From Franzmannia qiaohouensis (GTDB lineage: Bacteria > Pseudomonadota > Gammaproteobacteria > Pseudomonadales > Halomonadaceae), in NCBI RefSeq assembly GCF_031451695.1, contig NZ_JARWAM010000001.1, positions 372,001 through 436,000 of the forward strand: a stretch of DNA of 64,000 nucleotides, given 5' to 3'. Below are positions 49,771-59,528 of the stretch, in pieces. Made by a program: the position numbers and the translations under genes. The notes beneath the pieces were generated by a model, which was not told where the DNA came from, ran no database searches, and worked only from the letters and a program-made list of their open reading frames with translations. How positions within the stretch are numbered: the stretch's first letter is position 1; each line of letters starts with the position of its first letter.

Positions 49771-49804
49771 ATGATCGCCATCTGCGGATGGCGGCAGCTT
49801 GATA

Positions 49805-49823
49805 AGTGTTATGATATAACATA
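49805..49823. promoter_or_regulatory. Zur-like box upstream of the COG0523 GTPase gene
   Basis: GTTATGATATAAC at 49808-49820, extended by T and A on either side to TGTTAT-GAT-ATAACA, matches the gammaproteobacterial Zur consensus GTTATANTATAAC at nearly every base. It lies about 45 nt before the GTPase gene start. Zur with zinc would repress it, so expression should rise in zinc shortage. Confidence 0.75.
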
Positions 49824-49863
49824 TTTTGTATGGCACTTTCCATGACGCTAGAGGAGATGCGCC

Positions 49864-51114
<1,251 letters not shown>

Positions 51115-51202
51115 GCCCCGAGGCCGAGCGAGCAATTAAAGGCGAAAGTGCCATCAGTTTCGGCAATTGGACGGGATAAAACACTGCTTCAATGATTGAC
51201 TA

Positions 51203-51344
51203 AGGTTTGTCTGAAAAGTCGGCGAGCGAAGACCAGACAAGGCAAAAATCGGTGAAAAGGCGGAGTTTACGGGGTGTAAATGAGTACTTTGAGCCGATAT
51301 TTAACGCCGTATGGTCGAGCGCAGCCAGTTTTCGGACAGAACCT
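51203..51344 (+). repeat. MITE-like repeat, short copy (142 bp)
   Basis: A non-coding element with imperfect terminal inverted repeats: AGGTTTGTCTGAAAA at the left and (reversed) AGGTTCTGTCCGAAAA at the right. Its body matches the reverse complement of the larger copy at 60404-60665 in blocks (GTCGGCGAGCGAAG, GGCAAAAATCGG, GCGGAGTTTACGGGGTGT, CGAGCGCAG). It lacks the two hairpin-rich insert segments of that copy. It lies in the 425-nt gap 51115-51539. The rest of that gap (51345-51539) holds a GGCCCC-type hairpin and the unassigned control region of the next gene. Confidence 0.75.
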
Positions 51345-51539
51345 AGCATGCCTGACTTGTCTGCCAGGCGACTCGCAAGGCCCCTGTCCAGGGGGCCTGC
51401 AGCGCAGCGTGGCAGGCAACCCCAGCAGGTAAATACCGACGATGCTACTGGACAGATGGCGGAGATAGGGCATAAATTCCTGTATGGAGCCGCCTGGCAC
51501 AGGTAGCAGGGACAGTCAGCGATACGCGAAGGGCTCGAT

Positions 51540-52946
51540 GTGAACATATCTCTCGTGACCATAACCACAACAATCGGTCGCCATCGCCTCTGGGGGCTCG
51601 TTGCCCTGACGCTGGGCGTCTGGTTAATGGCGTCCTCGGCCCAGGCCAACCCGCGCTACGCGGCGATCGTGGTCGATAGCCAGAACGGCGAGGTACTGCA
51701 CTCGGCGAACGCCGACGCGACTCGCTACCCGGCCTCTCTCACCAAGATGATGACCCTCTACCTCGCCTTCGAAGCGGTCGAGGAGGGGCGCATGGGGCTC
51801 GACCAGCCGCTGCCGGTCTCCTCCTATGCGGCGTCGATGCAGCCCTCCAAGCTTGGCGTGAAAGCCGGCGACACCATCACCCTGCGCGAAGCGATCCCGG
51901 CGCTGATCATCCGCTCGGCCAACGATGTGGCCGTGGTGGTGGCCGAAGCGCTGGGCGGCAGCGTTGACCACTTCGGCGAGATGATGACCGCCAAGGCGCG
52001 CAGCCTGGGCATGCCCAACACCTACTTCCGTAACCCCTCGGGCCTGCCCGACCCGCTGCAGACTTCCACCGCCCGCGACCTGGCCACGCTCTCGGTGCGG
52101 CTGATGAACGATTTCCCGAACTATTACCACTACTTCGCCAACTCCAGCTTTACCTACCGTGGCCAGACCATCAACGGCCACAACCGTCTGCTGCGCAACT
52201 ACCCTGGCGCCGACGGCCTCAAGACCGGCTTCATTCGCGCCTCGGGGTTCAATGTCGCCACCTCCGCGGTGCGCGACGGGCGGCGCATCGTCGCCGTGGT
52301 GATGGGCGGCTTTACCGCCCAGTCCCGCGATGACCACATGATCACCCTGCTGGACCGCGGCTTTATGCGCGCGGCACTAAATGATCAGAACGGCTGGGTG
52401 GCGGAAACCAGTATCGCCCAGCCCATGGAGACCCTGGTGGCGTCGGTACAGGGGGCCTCCAGCGAGGCAGCGCCAGCTCCCCAGGCGACCACCGCGATGG
52501 CCGACCTGCAGACCCAGCCAGGTGCGACCAGCGAGCCGCTGCGGCTGATAGCGGCGCTGGATGCCAGGCCGCGTAGCAGCCAGCCGGCCGATAGCGTCGA
52601 CTCCCGTGCTGACACGACACCGCCTGCCTACCGTGCCGATGAAGACCCGATCCTGGCCGTGCTCAGTGCTTCCGGTGTCGCCTCCGAGGGCAGCATCGCA
52701 CAGGGTGACTGGGCGATTCAGGTCGGTGCCTATCAGGACTTCAACAAGGCCCGCGACTCGGCGTCGCGGGCGGCCAGCTACCTGCCCTCGGAGCAGGCGC
52801 TGTCGCGGGTGGCGGTTACCGAAGTGGAGTCCAGCGATCGCAAGTTCTTCCGCGCCCGGCTGGTCGACCTGCAGGAGAACCAGGCCCGCGAGACCTGCTA
52901 CCGCCTGGCCCAGAGCGGCATGGACTGCCAGGTCGTGACGCCCTGA
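51540..52946 (+). CDS. D-alanyl-D-alanine carboxypeptidase (PBP5-like) with C-terminal SPOR domain
   Basis: A 468-residue exported penicillin-binding protein. The signal peptide (about 1-36) ends near SSAQANP. The serine-peptidase motifs are SLTK (Ser66), SAN (126-128) and KTG (about 225). The usual C-terminal beta domain of DacA is replaced by a Pro/Ala/Thr-rich linker (about 310-395) and a SPOR domain (from GDWAIQVGAYQDF), which binds denuded septal glycan. The enzyme would trim D-Ala from pentapeptides, probably at division sites. GTG 51540 is used, with GAAGGG upstream. It converges with the ABC ATPase gene (11 nt between stops) and is not obviously part of the zinc genes around it. Confidence 0.88.
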   Translation: MNISLVTITTTIGRHRLWGLVALTLGVWLMASSAQANPRYAAIVVDSQNGEVLHSANADATRYPASLTKMMTLYLAFEAVEEGRMGLDQPLPVSSYAASMQPSKLGVKAGDTITLREAIPALIIRSANDVAVVVAEALGGSVDHFGEMMTAKARSLGMPNTYFRNPSGLPDPLQTSTARDLATLSVRLMNDFPNYYHYFANSSFTYRGQTINGHNRLLRNYPGADGLKTGFIRASGFNVATSAVRDGRRIVAVVMGGFTAQSRDDHMITLLDRGFMRAALNDQNGWVAETSIAQPMETLVASVQGASSEAAPAPQATTAMADLQTQPGATSEPLRLIAALDARPRSSQPADSVDSRADTTPPAYRADEDPILAVLSASGVASEGSIAQGDWAIQVGAYQDFNKARDSASRAASYLPSEQALSRVAVTEVESSDRKFFRARLVDLQENQARETCYRLAQSGMDCQVVTP

Positions 52947-52957
52947 TTCCCACTACA

Positions 52958-54415
52958 TTACGCTGATGCGGTCTCCAACGGCCTCGCACTCGCTGCGGGG
53001 CCGTTGACGTTGGTGGCCTCGCCCAGTGCCAGCTGCCGGTCGCACAGCCGTGCGATCAGCGCCGGGTCGTGGCTGACCAGCATCACCCCGCAGTGTCGCT
53101 CCCGGGCCAGCTCTACCAGCAGGCTCAGCGTCTGCTGCTGGGTGATGGGGTCGAGCCGCGAGGTGGGTTCGTCGGCGAACAGCAGGCGTGGCTCGAGCAG
53201 CAGCACGCGCAGGATGGCAAAGCGCTGCAGCTCGCCGCCGGAGATCTCGCCGGGGCGCCGCGCCAGCAGCCGCTCGTCGAGCCCCAGGCGCTCCATCAGC
53301 GGGGCAATGGCCGCACGCTCGAGGCGATGGCGCTGCACCAGGTCGTCGAGCAGTCGCGACAGCCGCCAGTGCGATGAGAACGCCGCCGGTGGGTCCTGGT
53401 AGAGCTTCTGCAGGCCCAGGCGGTGCCCAGGGGCATGCTGGATCTCGCCGGCATCGTGGCTCGCCAGGCCCAGCAGCATATCGCCCAGGGTGCTCTTGCC
53501 GCAGCCGGAGGGGCCGACCACGCCAACGATTTCACCGGGCAGTACGCTGACGTCGAGACCGCTGAACAGCTGGCGCCCGCCGCGCGACTTGGCCAGGCCG
53601 CGGGCGGCGACCACCGGCGTCGCATCCGGCGCGCTGGCAAGCGCCGGCGGCGCCGGCCAGCGCGAGGGCTCGGCGTCGAGCAGGCGCCGGCCATACTCGG
53701 TCTGCGGCGCCTCGAGGATCCGTTCGGCGGGCCCGCGTTCGACCACCTGGCCGTGGCGCAGGATCACCACTTCGCCGCCCAGGCGCCGGGCGACATCGAT
53801 ATCATGGGTGATGGTCAGCAGCGCGCCGCCGGCCTGGGGCGTCCTGGCCAGCAGCTCGACCACGGCGTCGCGGCGCGGTGCGTCGAGGCCCTTGGTGGGC
53901 TCATCGGCGATCACGATGGGGGCGCCGCCGGCGCTGGCGGCGGCGAAGGCGACGCGCTGGGCCATGCCGCCGGAGAGCTCACCGGGCAGCTTGCCGCCGG
54001 CGTCCTCCAGGCCCAGCTCGGCGAGGTCGCGCCGAGTGGCCTGGTGCGCCTCGGCGCGGGGCAGGCCGGCCACATGGCGATGGCTCTCGGTTATCTGGGC
54101 GGCGGCGCGCATGGTCGGGTCGAGGGCGTGCCAGGGCTCCTGGGGCAGCAGCGCCAGTCGCCGACCCCACAGGGTGCGGCGGGCGGCGACATCGGCAGCC
54201 GCGTAGGACGTGCCATCGATGCCAAGCTCGCCCGCCGGGGTGAGGCCCTGCGGCAGCGTGCCCATGATCGCCTGGGCAATCAGGCTCTTGCCCGAGCCGG
54301 TCTCGCCGAGCAGGGTCAGCCGCTGGCCCGAGGCCAGGCTGAGGGAGAAGGGCGCGATGGTCACGCCGTCGCCGTGGATGGTCAGGTCACTGACCTGGAG
54401 GAGGGGGTGGCTCAT
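52958..54415 (-). CDS. Peptide/nickel-type ABC importer, fused double ATPase (DppD-DppF type)
   Basis: A 485-residue protein with two ABC ATPase domains, replacing separate DppD and DppF subunits. First domain: Walker A GETGSGKS, signature ELSGGMAQR, Walker B IVIADEPT. Second domain: Walker A GPSGCGKS, signature EISGGELQR, Walker B LLFADEPTS. It energises a peptide/nickel-type importer. It is coupled to the permease genes by ATGA overlaps and is the last gene of a leftward operon that begins with DUF1826. The C-terminal 20 residues are Ala-rich and lack the extra oligopeptide-binding tail of OppD/F. Fused ATPases are common in metallophore importers, but also in others. Confidence 0.92.
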   Translation of the reverse strand: MSHPLLQVSDLTIHGDGVTIAPFSLSLASGQRLTLLGETGSGKSLIAQAIMGTLPQGLTPAGELGIDGTSYAAADVAARRTLWGRRLALLPQEPWHALDPTMRAAAQITESHRHVAGLPRAEAHQATRRDLAELGLEDAGGKLPGELSGGMAQRVAFAAASAGGAPIVIADEPTKGLDAPRRDAVVELLARTPQAGGALLTITHDIDVARRLGGEVVILRHGQVVERGPAERILEAPQTEYGRRLLDAEPSRWPAPPALASAPDATPVVAARGLAKSRGGRQLFSGLDVSVLPGEIVGVVGPSGCGKSTLGDMLLGLASHDAGEIQHAPGHRLGLQKLYQDPPAAFSSHWRLSRLLDDLVQRHRLERAAIAPLMERLGLDERLLARRPGEISGGELQRFAILRVLLLEPRLLFADEPTSRLDPITQQQTLSLLVELARERHCGVMLVSHDPALIARLCDRQLALGEATNVNGPAASARPLETASA

Positions 54416-55242
54416 CGTGGATCCTTCCCGGCTAGCAGGTTGAGGCTGAAGACCAGCACGAACAGCGCCAGGATCGGCTGGGCCATGGCCCAGGGCGCCT
54501 CGTGGTAGTAAGGCAGCAGCTCGATCATCATCAGGCCCAGTTCGGCGGTGGGCGGGCGCAGGCCGACGCTGACGAAGCCCAGCGCGGCCATGGCGAGTAT
54601 CGCGCTGGCGGCGCCGAAGGCGGCCAGGGTCAGCACCTGGGGTGCCAGCTCTGGCCACAGATGGCGGCGGAACAGGTAGAGCGGCCCAAAGCCGAGCAGG
54701 CGACTCGCCTCCAGCTGCGGCGAGGCCACCAGCACCCGGGTGCGGGCGCGCACCACCCGGAAGTACTCGATCCACAGCACCAGCGAGATGCCCACGTAGA
54801 GCGCCCAGAAGTTGCCCGGGGCGATGGCCACCAGCAGCAGCACCAGAAGCAGGCCCGGCAGCGCCAGGCAAGCGTCGGCGACGCTGCCCAGGATGCGATC
54901 CAGCCAGCCGCCGCGCCAGCCGGCGATCACCCCGAACAGGATGCCCGGCACGGCGGCCGTGACCACACTGAGCAGCGCCATGCCCAGCGACAGGCGCAGG
55001 GCGGCGGCGGTGCGCGCCAGCATATCGCGGCCCAGGTGATCGGTACCCAGCGGCGCGGCAAGCGTTGGCAGCTCGAGGATGCGCACCAGCTGCTGGCGGG
55101 CCGGGTCGGCGTCGTGCCACAGCGGCACCAGCCAGGCGAAGGCCAGCAGCAGTGCCAGCAGCAGCGCGCCGACCCGCTGGCGGGTGCTCAGCGCGGGCCA
55201 GGCGAGTCGTCGCAGCGGGGCGATCAGCGTCGCTTGCATCAT
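54412..55242 (-). CDS. Peptide/nickel-type ABC permease, DppC-like
   Basis: A 276-residue inner-membrane permease with about six helices. The family blocks are LGTDHLGRDMLART (split LGTDHLGRD), the EAA-type loop around EASRLLGFGPLYLFRRHLWP (in part), and LGFVSVGLRPPTAELGLMM. ATG 55242 overlaps the DppB-like stop by 4 nt, and the stop overlaps the ATPase gene by 4 nt. It pairs with the DppB-like permease. Confidence 0.9.
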   Translation of the reverse strand: MMQATLIAPLRRLAWPALSTRQRVGALLLALLLAFAWLVPLWHDADPARQQLVRILELPTLAAPLGTDHLGRDMLARTAAALRLSLGMALLSVVTAAVPGILFGVIAGWRGGWLDRILGSVADACLALPGLLLVLLLVAIAPGNFWALYVGISLVLWIEYFRVVRARTRVLVASPQLEASRLLGFGPLYLFRRHLWPELAPQVLTLAAFGAASAILAMAALGFVSVGLRPPTAELGLMMIELLPYYHEAPWAMAQPILALFVLVFSLNLLAGKDPR

Positions 55243-56225
55243 GTCTCGCGTCTCCTCGGGTCGAGCCAGTGGCAGATGAGATCCACCGCGGTGTTGAGGG
55301 CCACGAACATCAGGCCCATCACCAGCGCGGTGCCCTGGATCATCGGCACGTCGCGGGCGACGATGGCGTGGACCAGGGCGTGGCCGATACCGGGCCAGGC
55401 GAACAGCGTCTCGACCACCACCACGCCTTCGATCAGGTAAACGAACTGCACGCCTAGGTAGGCCACCACCGGCAGGGCGGCATTGCGCATTCCGTGACGC
55501 AGGAAGCTGAGCCGCGAGCCGAGGCCCTTGGTGTGCGAAAAGGCGTAGTAGGCCGACTGCGACACCTCGGCCATGGCGTTGCGCGCCACCCGGCTGGATA
55601 CCGCGGCCAGCGCCAGCGCCAGGGTCAGTGACGGCAGCACGCTATGCGCGAAGCGGCCGTGGCCGGCGGCGGGCAGCCAGCCCAGCGCCACCGAGAACAG
55701 CAGGATCAGCAGCAGGCCAACGGCGAAGGGCGGCAGCGCGCGCAGCACGCTGGCGGCGACTTCGCTGACGCGGTCGAGTGCGCCGGCGGGCTTGCGGCCG
55801 GCCAGCAGCCCCAGCGGGGGGCCGAGCAGCAGCGACAGCAGTACCGCCATCACGGCCAGGCCCAGGGAGTGGCCGAGCTGGTGCCACAGCTCGTGGATCA
55901 CCGGCTCGCCGCTGACCAGCGAGCGCCCCAGGTCGAGCTGCAGCAGGTCCCACAGCCAGCCGAAGTAGGCGCCGAGCGCCGGCTGGTCGAGGGCCAGTTC
56001 GGCGCGCACCGATTCGGCGGCGGCGCTGTCGACCATGTCGTGGCCGTAGCGGCCGGCGGCGATGCGGTAGGCCATGTCGCCGGGCAGGGTGCGGGTCAGC
56101 ACGAAGGTCAGGGTGCCGACCATCCACGCCACCAGCCCGGCCTGGAACAGCCGCTGCAGCAGCAGGCCGCGTAGCCCGCTGCTCCAGCGCGACGGGGAGG
56201 AGCGGCTCAACGTCAGGCTGGTCAT
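55239..56225 (-). CDS. Peptide/nickel-type ABC permease, DppB-like
   Basis: A 328-residue inner-membrane permease of the DppB/NikB type with about six helices. LVTxTFVLTRTLPGD-like FVLTRTLPGDMAYRIAAGRYG is the family start, and the EAA loop reads FSHTKGLGSRLSFLRHGMRNA (as two parts). VETLFAWPGIGHALVHAIVARD is the conserved C-terminal segment. ATG 56225 overlaps the binding-protein stop by 4 nt (ATGA). Confidence 0.9.
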   Translation of the reverse strand: MTSLTLSRSSPSRWSSGLRGLLLQRLFQAGLVAWMVGTLTFVLTRTLPGDMAYRIAAGRYGHDMVDSAAAESVRAELALDQPALGAYFGWLWDLLQLDLGRSLVSGEPVIHELWHQLGHSLGLAVMAVLLSLLLGPPLGLLAGRKPAGALDRVSEVAASVLRALPPFAVGLLLILLFSVALGWLPAAGHGRFAHSVLPSLTLALALAAVSSRVARNAMAEVSQSAYYAFSHTKGLGSRLSFLRHGMRNAALPVVAYLGVQFVYLIEGVVVVETLFAWPGIGHALVHAIVARDVPMIQGTALVMGLMFVALNTAVDLICHWLDPRRRET

Positions 56226-57754
56226 TCGGCCCACCTCAGCTCATCCAGGCGGTAGCTGCGCTCCAGCGGGTCGATGGAGAAGCCTTGCAGATGAGTGCCG
56301 ACAGCTGCTGTCTGCTGGTACCAGGCCACCGGTATCACCGGCATGGCCTGGTTGAGGCGTGTCGCGACGCGGCCGGCCAGCTCGCTGCGCACCTCGGGGT
56401 CGGTGTCGTGGCGCAGGGTGGCGAGCCAGCCGGCGAGTTCGGCGTCCGACCAGCCCATGGCGCCCCAGTCGCCGCCCATGTCGTCGGGGTTGCTGCCGAA
56501 GTCATCCAGCAGGGTGCCCAGCGGGTCGGGCACCAGGCCGTAGTTGCGTGCCGCCAGGCCCAGCTCCAGGCTGCCGTCCTGGTGGCCGGAGGGAATCTCG
56601 CTGGCGTTGCCTACCGCGACGTCCAGATCGACGCCCAGCTCGCGCCACTGGTCCTGCAGCGCGGTGGCCACCAGCGGCAGTTCCGGGCGGTCGGAGAAGG
56701 TGCGCAGGGTCAACTGGAAGGGCTCGCCATCGCGGCGCAGCACGCCATCGTCGCCGGCCTCCCAGCCCTGCTCGGCGAGTAGCTCTCGGGCGCGCTCGAG
56801 ATCCTGGGACTCGCCGGCATCCAGCCCCAGGTGCCAGGGGCCCAGGGCCTCGGGGAAGAGCTCGGCGGCGGCGGCCTCGGGGTGGCGCAGCAGGCCGGTG
56901 GCGATGCCGCTGCGGTCGATGGCCAGGCTCAGCGCCTGGCGCGCGCGCTGGTCCTCGAGGAAGGGGTGGCCGGCGTTGACCTTGAGCACGATGGTGCGCG
57001 GCAGCGGCTCGGCGTGGATGCTCAGCCGCTCGTTGCGCATCAGCCGGGCGCGACTCGCCGGATCCAGGGTGAAGACGATATCGGCGTCGCGGCTTTCGGC
57101 CATCAGCGCGCGGGTCTCGCCGCGACCCACCGCCAGGTAGCTGGTCTGGGCGATGGTCGGCGCCTCGCCCCAATAGTCGTCGAAGCGCTCGGCGGTGAGG
57201 CGCTGCGGCGGGGCCAGCGACGCCAGCCGGTAGGGGCCGGTGGCGATCAGCTCGCGCACCGTACCGCTCTCGTCGTAGGCGTCGGGGGCCAGAATCAGCG
57301 TGGTCGAGTGGGCGAGCAGCGCCGGCAGCGGAGCGAAGGCCTCCGAGAGGCGGAACACCACCTCGCCATCCTCGGCCTCGATGGCCTCGATCGGCGCGGA
57401 GTCGAGCATGCCCGGTTTGCGCCAGGCGTACTCTAGGCTCTGGGCCGCGGCCTCGGCGGAAAGCGGGCTGCCGTCATGGAAGAGCACGTCGTCTCGCAGC
57501 GTGAAGCGCCAGCTCAGGTCGTCGTCGGCGACCTGCCAGTCGCTGGCCAGGCCGGCGCTGGGTTGGCCCTCGGCGTCGGTATCGACCAAGGTCTCGCCGA
57601 TACCCATGCGAGCGAACACATAGCCGGAGGTGGAAGGGTCGAGGCCGGTGATCTCCCAGGGGGCGACGACGTCCAGAGAGCGGTCGTCGGCCGCGGCGGT
57701 GAGGGGCAGCAGGCCGAGGAGCAGGGCCAGGCCCAGGGAGCGCGGTGCAAGCAT
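56222..57754 (-). CDS. Peptide/nickel-type extracellular binding protein (SBP family 5)
   Basis: A 510-residue exported binding protein of the DppA/NikA type. The signal peptide (1-22, ending TAAADD) follows ATG 57754, which has AAAGGA 7 nt upstream; upstream in-frame ATG codons lack this. Family blocks are WEITGLDPSTSGYVFARMGIGETLV (start of the fold, shown in part), DDVLFHDGSPLSAEAAA, NAGHPFLEDQRARQALSLAIDR, and a C-terminal RLNQAMPVIPVAWYQ. In a Zur-linked operon a metal-metallophore complex is the most likely ligand; peptide is the alternative. Confidence 0.9.
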   Translation of the reverse strand: MLAPRSLGLALLLGLLPLTAAADDRSLDVVAPWEITGLDPSTSGYVFARMGIGETLVDTDAEGQPSAGLASDWQVADDDLSWRFTLRDDVLFHDGSPLSAEAAAQSLEYAWRKPGMLDSAPIEAIEAEDGEVVFRLSEAFAPLPALLAHSTTLILAPDAYDESGTVRELIATGPYRLASLAPPQRLTAERFDDYWGEAPTIAQTSYLAVGRGETRALMAESRDADIVFTLDPASRARLMRNERLSIHAEPLPRTIVLKVNAGHPFLEDQRARQALSLAIDRSGIATGLLRHPEAAAAELFPEALGPWHLGLDAGESQDLERARELLAEQGWEAGDDGVLRRDGEPFQLTLRTFSDRPELPLVATALQDQWRELGVDLDVAVGNASEIPSGHQDGSLELGLAARNYGLVPDPLGTLLDDFGSNPDDMGGDWGAMGWSDAELAGWLATLRHDTDPEVRSELAGRVATRLNQAMPVIPVAWYQQTAAVGTHLQGFSIDPLERSYRLDELRWAE

Positions 57755-57782
57755 CGTAACGTCCTTTGACATGATCATGGGT

Positions 57783-58643
57783 TCAAGAAGATGACAGACG
57801 GCGCCAGCGCGACAGCAGGCTGTCGTGGCGTCCGCCAAGCAGCGACAACAGATAGCCCACCCCCAGCAGCAGCACGATGCTGGGGCCCGAGGGCAGGGCA
57901 TAGTGGTAGGAGAGCAGCAGCCCCAGCAGGCTGGCCGCCATCGCCGACCCGGCGGCGACCGCGACCATGCCCTCCAGGCGGCGGCTCCAGAAGCGTGCCA
58001 GGGTGGCCGGCAGGATCATCAGGCCGACGGCCATCAGCGTGCCCAGGGCCTGGAAGCCGGTGACCAGGCTGAGTACCACCAGGGTCATGAAGGCGCCCTG
58101 AATCCACGCAGGGCGCGTGCCCTGCACGCGCAGGAAGCCGGGGTCCAGCGCCTCGACCATCAGCGCCCGCAGGCCAACGGCCAGGCCGGTGAGCACCACG
58201 CTGCCGGTGATCACGATGGCCATCAGGTCGTGGCTGCCGACCGTCAGGATCGAGCCGAACAGCACATGGCTGAGATCCAGCGCGCTGCCCGCGGACGCGA
58301 TCAGCAACACCGCCAGCGCCATGCCGGTGAGGAACAGGCTGGTCATCGCCGCATCCGACTTGAGGCCGCTGAACAGGGTGATGCCGCCGGCCAGGAACAC
58401 CGTGGCCAGCCCTGCGGCCAAGCCGCCGAGCATGATCCAGGGCAGCGAGAGCCCGGTCAGCAGGTAGGCCACCGCCACGCCGGGCATGATGGCGTGGGAG
58501 AGCGGTTCGCCGACCAGACTCAGGCCGCGCAGGGTGAGCAGCACGCCGATGATCGGCGCCGTCAGCGACAGCGTCAGGCAGGCCACCAGGGCGCGGCGCA
58601 TGAAGCCATAGCCGAACGGCAGCATGAACCAGTCGACGATCAT
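57783..58643 (-). CDS. ABC-3 family metal permease (ZnuB-like), no ATPase nearby
   Basis: A 286-residue inner-membrane permease with about eight helices, of the ZnuB/MntB type that imports zinc or manganese. SLVGEPLSHAIMPGVAVAYLLTG near residue 45 and the FMTLVVLSLVTGFQALGTLMAVGLMILPAT segment (in part) are family marks. Unusually, no ATPase or ZnuA-type binding protein of this family is adjacent; it must use an ATPase encoded elsewhere or work with another partner. ATG 58643 follows DUF1826 by 19 nt and is 28 nt before the SBP gene. The metal is inferred from the upstream Zur-like box. Confidence 0.88.
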   Translation of the reverse strand: MIVDWFMLPFGYGFMRRALVACLTLSLTAPIIGVLLTLRGLSLVGEPLSHAIMPGVAVAYLLTGLSLPWIMLGGLAAGLATVFLAGGITLFSGLKSDAAMTSLFLTGMALAVLLIASAGSALDLSHVLFGSILTVGSHDLMAIVITGSVVLTGLAVGLRALMVEALDPGFLRVQGTRPAWIQGAFMTLVVLSLVTGFQALGTLMAVGLMILPATLARFWSRRLEGMVAVAAGSAMAASLLGLLLSYHYALPSGPSIVLLLGVGYLLSLLGGRHDSLLSRWRRLSSS

Positions 58644-58662
58644 TCCCAGCACGTGCGCGCCC

Positions 58663-59352
58663 TCAGCCGGGATCCAGGGCCAGCAGCAGGCGCCGCTCGC
58701 CGGGCGCGGGCTGTGGACTGCGGTGCACCAGCCCACGCCCTTCGTTGCCGATCCAGCCGTCGCCCTTGAGCAGCGCCAGATCGCCAACGCCGAGCTGCTG
58801 GATCGCCGCGGGGTCGCGCAGCGCCTCGGGCTTGCCCGGGTGTGGCGCGCCCAGGCCGGCACGATCCACCGCCGACTCGGGCAGCCACTCGCTGGCCGGG
58901 CCGGCGTAGGTGGTGACCAGTCGTACGGCGAGATTGTCGACGTGGAAGCGCGGGCACATCGCCCCCTCCAGGGTGCGCAGACGCACGCCGATGGTATCGG
59001 TGTCGAACAGGTAGGCCATGGCCTCGGCAACGGTGTGAATATCGTCGATCAGCGCCGCGGCCTCGGCCGGGGCCGGCAGATGGGCGGCCAGGTCGTCGGC
59101 CAGTGCCTGACCCACGCCGCCGCGCCAGTGCCAGGAGACGCCACGCTCACTGCCAAGCTGGGTGGTGATGCTGGCCCGGAGCGCGGCGTCCAGGCGCCGG
59201 GTCATCACCGCCAGGGTGATCTGCGCATCGAAGATCCTTGGCAAGACGCCGATATCATCGCCGAAGGCCCAGTGGGGCTCCCCGGCGTCGGGCGTAGTGG
59301 CGCTGGCCTCGAGTAAGGGAGCGTCCAGCAGGGGCGCGGTAGCGGCAGGCAT
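58663..59352 (-). CDS. DUF1826 family protein of the zinc-starvation operon
   Basis: A 229-residue soluble protein of the DUF1826 family. Family blocks are PHWAFGDDIGVLPRIFD, WHWRGGVGQALADD, CPRFHVDNLAVRLVTTYAGPASEWL (shown in part, with the conserved Cys, His, Asp), and GRGLVHRSPQPAPGERRLLLALDPG. The HxD and HRSP histidines recall an iron/2-oxoglutarate dioxygenase-like cupin core. Members occur near zinc-transport and COG0523 genes and in predicted Zur regulons; function is unknown. ATG 59352 is used. It is the first gene of the leftward operon behind the second Zur-like box. Confidence 0.85.
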   Translation of the reverse strand: MPAATAPLLDAPLLEASATTPDAGEPHWAFGDDIGVLPRIFDAQITLAVMTRRLDAALRASITTQLGSERGVSWHWRGGVGQALADDLAAHLPAPAEAAALIDDIHTVAEAMAYLFDTDTIGVRLRTLEGAMCPRFHVDNLAVRLVTTYAGPASEWLPESAVDRAGLGAPHPGKPEALRDPAAIQQLGVGDLALLKGDGWIGNEGRGLVHRSPQPAPGERRLLLALDPG

Positions 59353-59377
59353 GCAGTGTCCTCCGGTCGGGATCGTA

Positions 59378-59396
59378 TAGTTACTATATAACATAA
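59378..59396. promoter_or_regulatory. Zur-like box upstream of the DUF1826 operon
   Basis: GTTATATAGTAAC on the minus strand (59380-59392), lying within the longer TGTTATATAGTAACTA, matches the Zur consensus GTTATANTATAAC at most bases. It is about 30 nt before the DUF1826 start codon. Together with the box before the COG0523 gene it suggests joint zinc control. Confidence 0.65.
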
Positions 59397-59528
59397 CGAT
59401 TCAGTCGAGAATATGTGCGCTTATGCTTTTGGCGCTTATGCATCGCCCCGACCTGGCGACTCGGCTATGTTAGAAGGCTTGGTTGCCGCACCCGTTTGGT
59501 GCGAAGCGTGCGTATAACAGGAGGGCGA

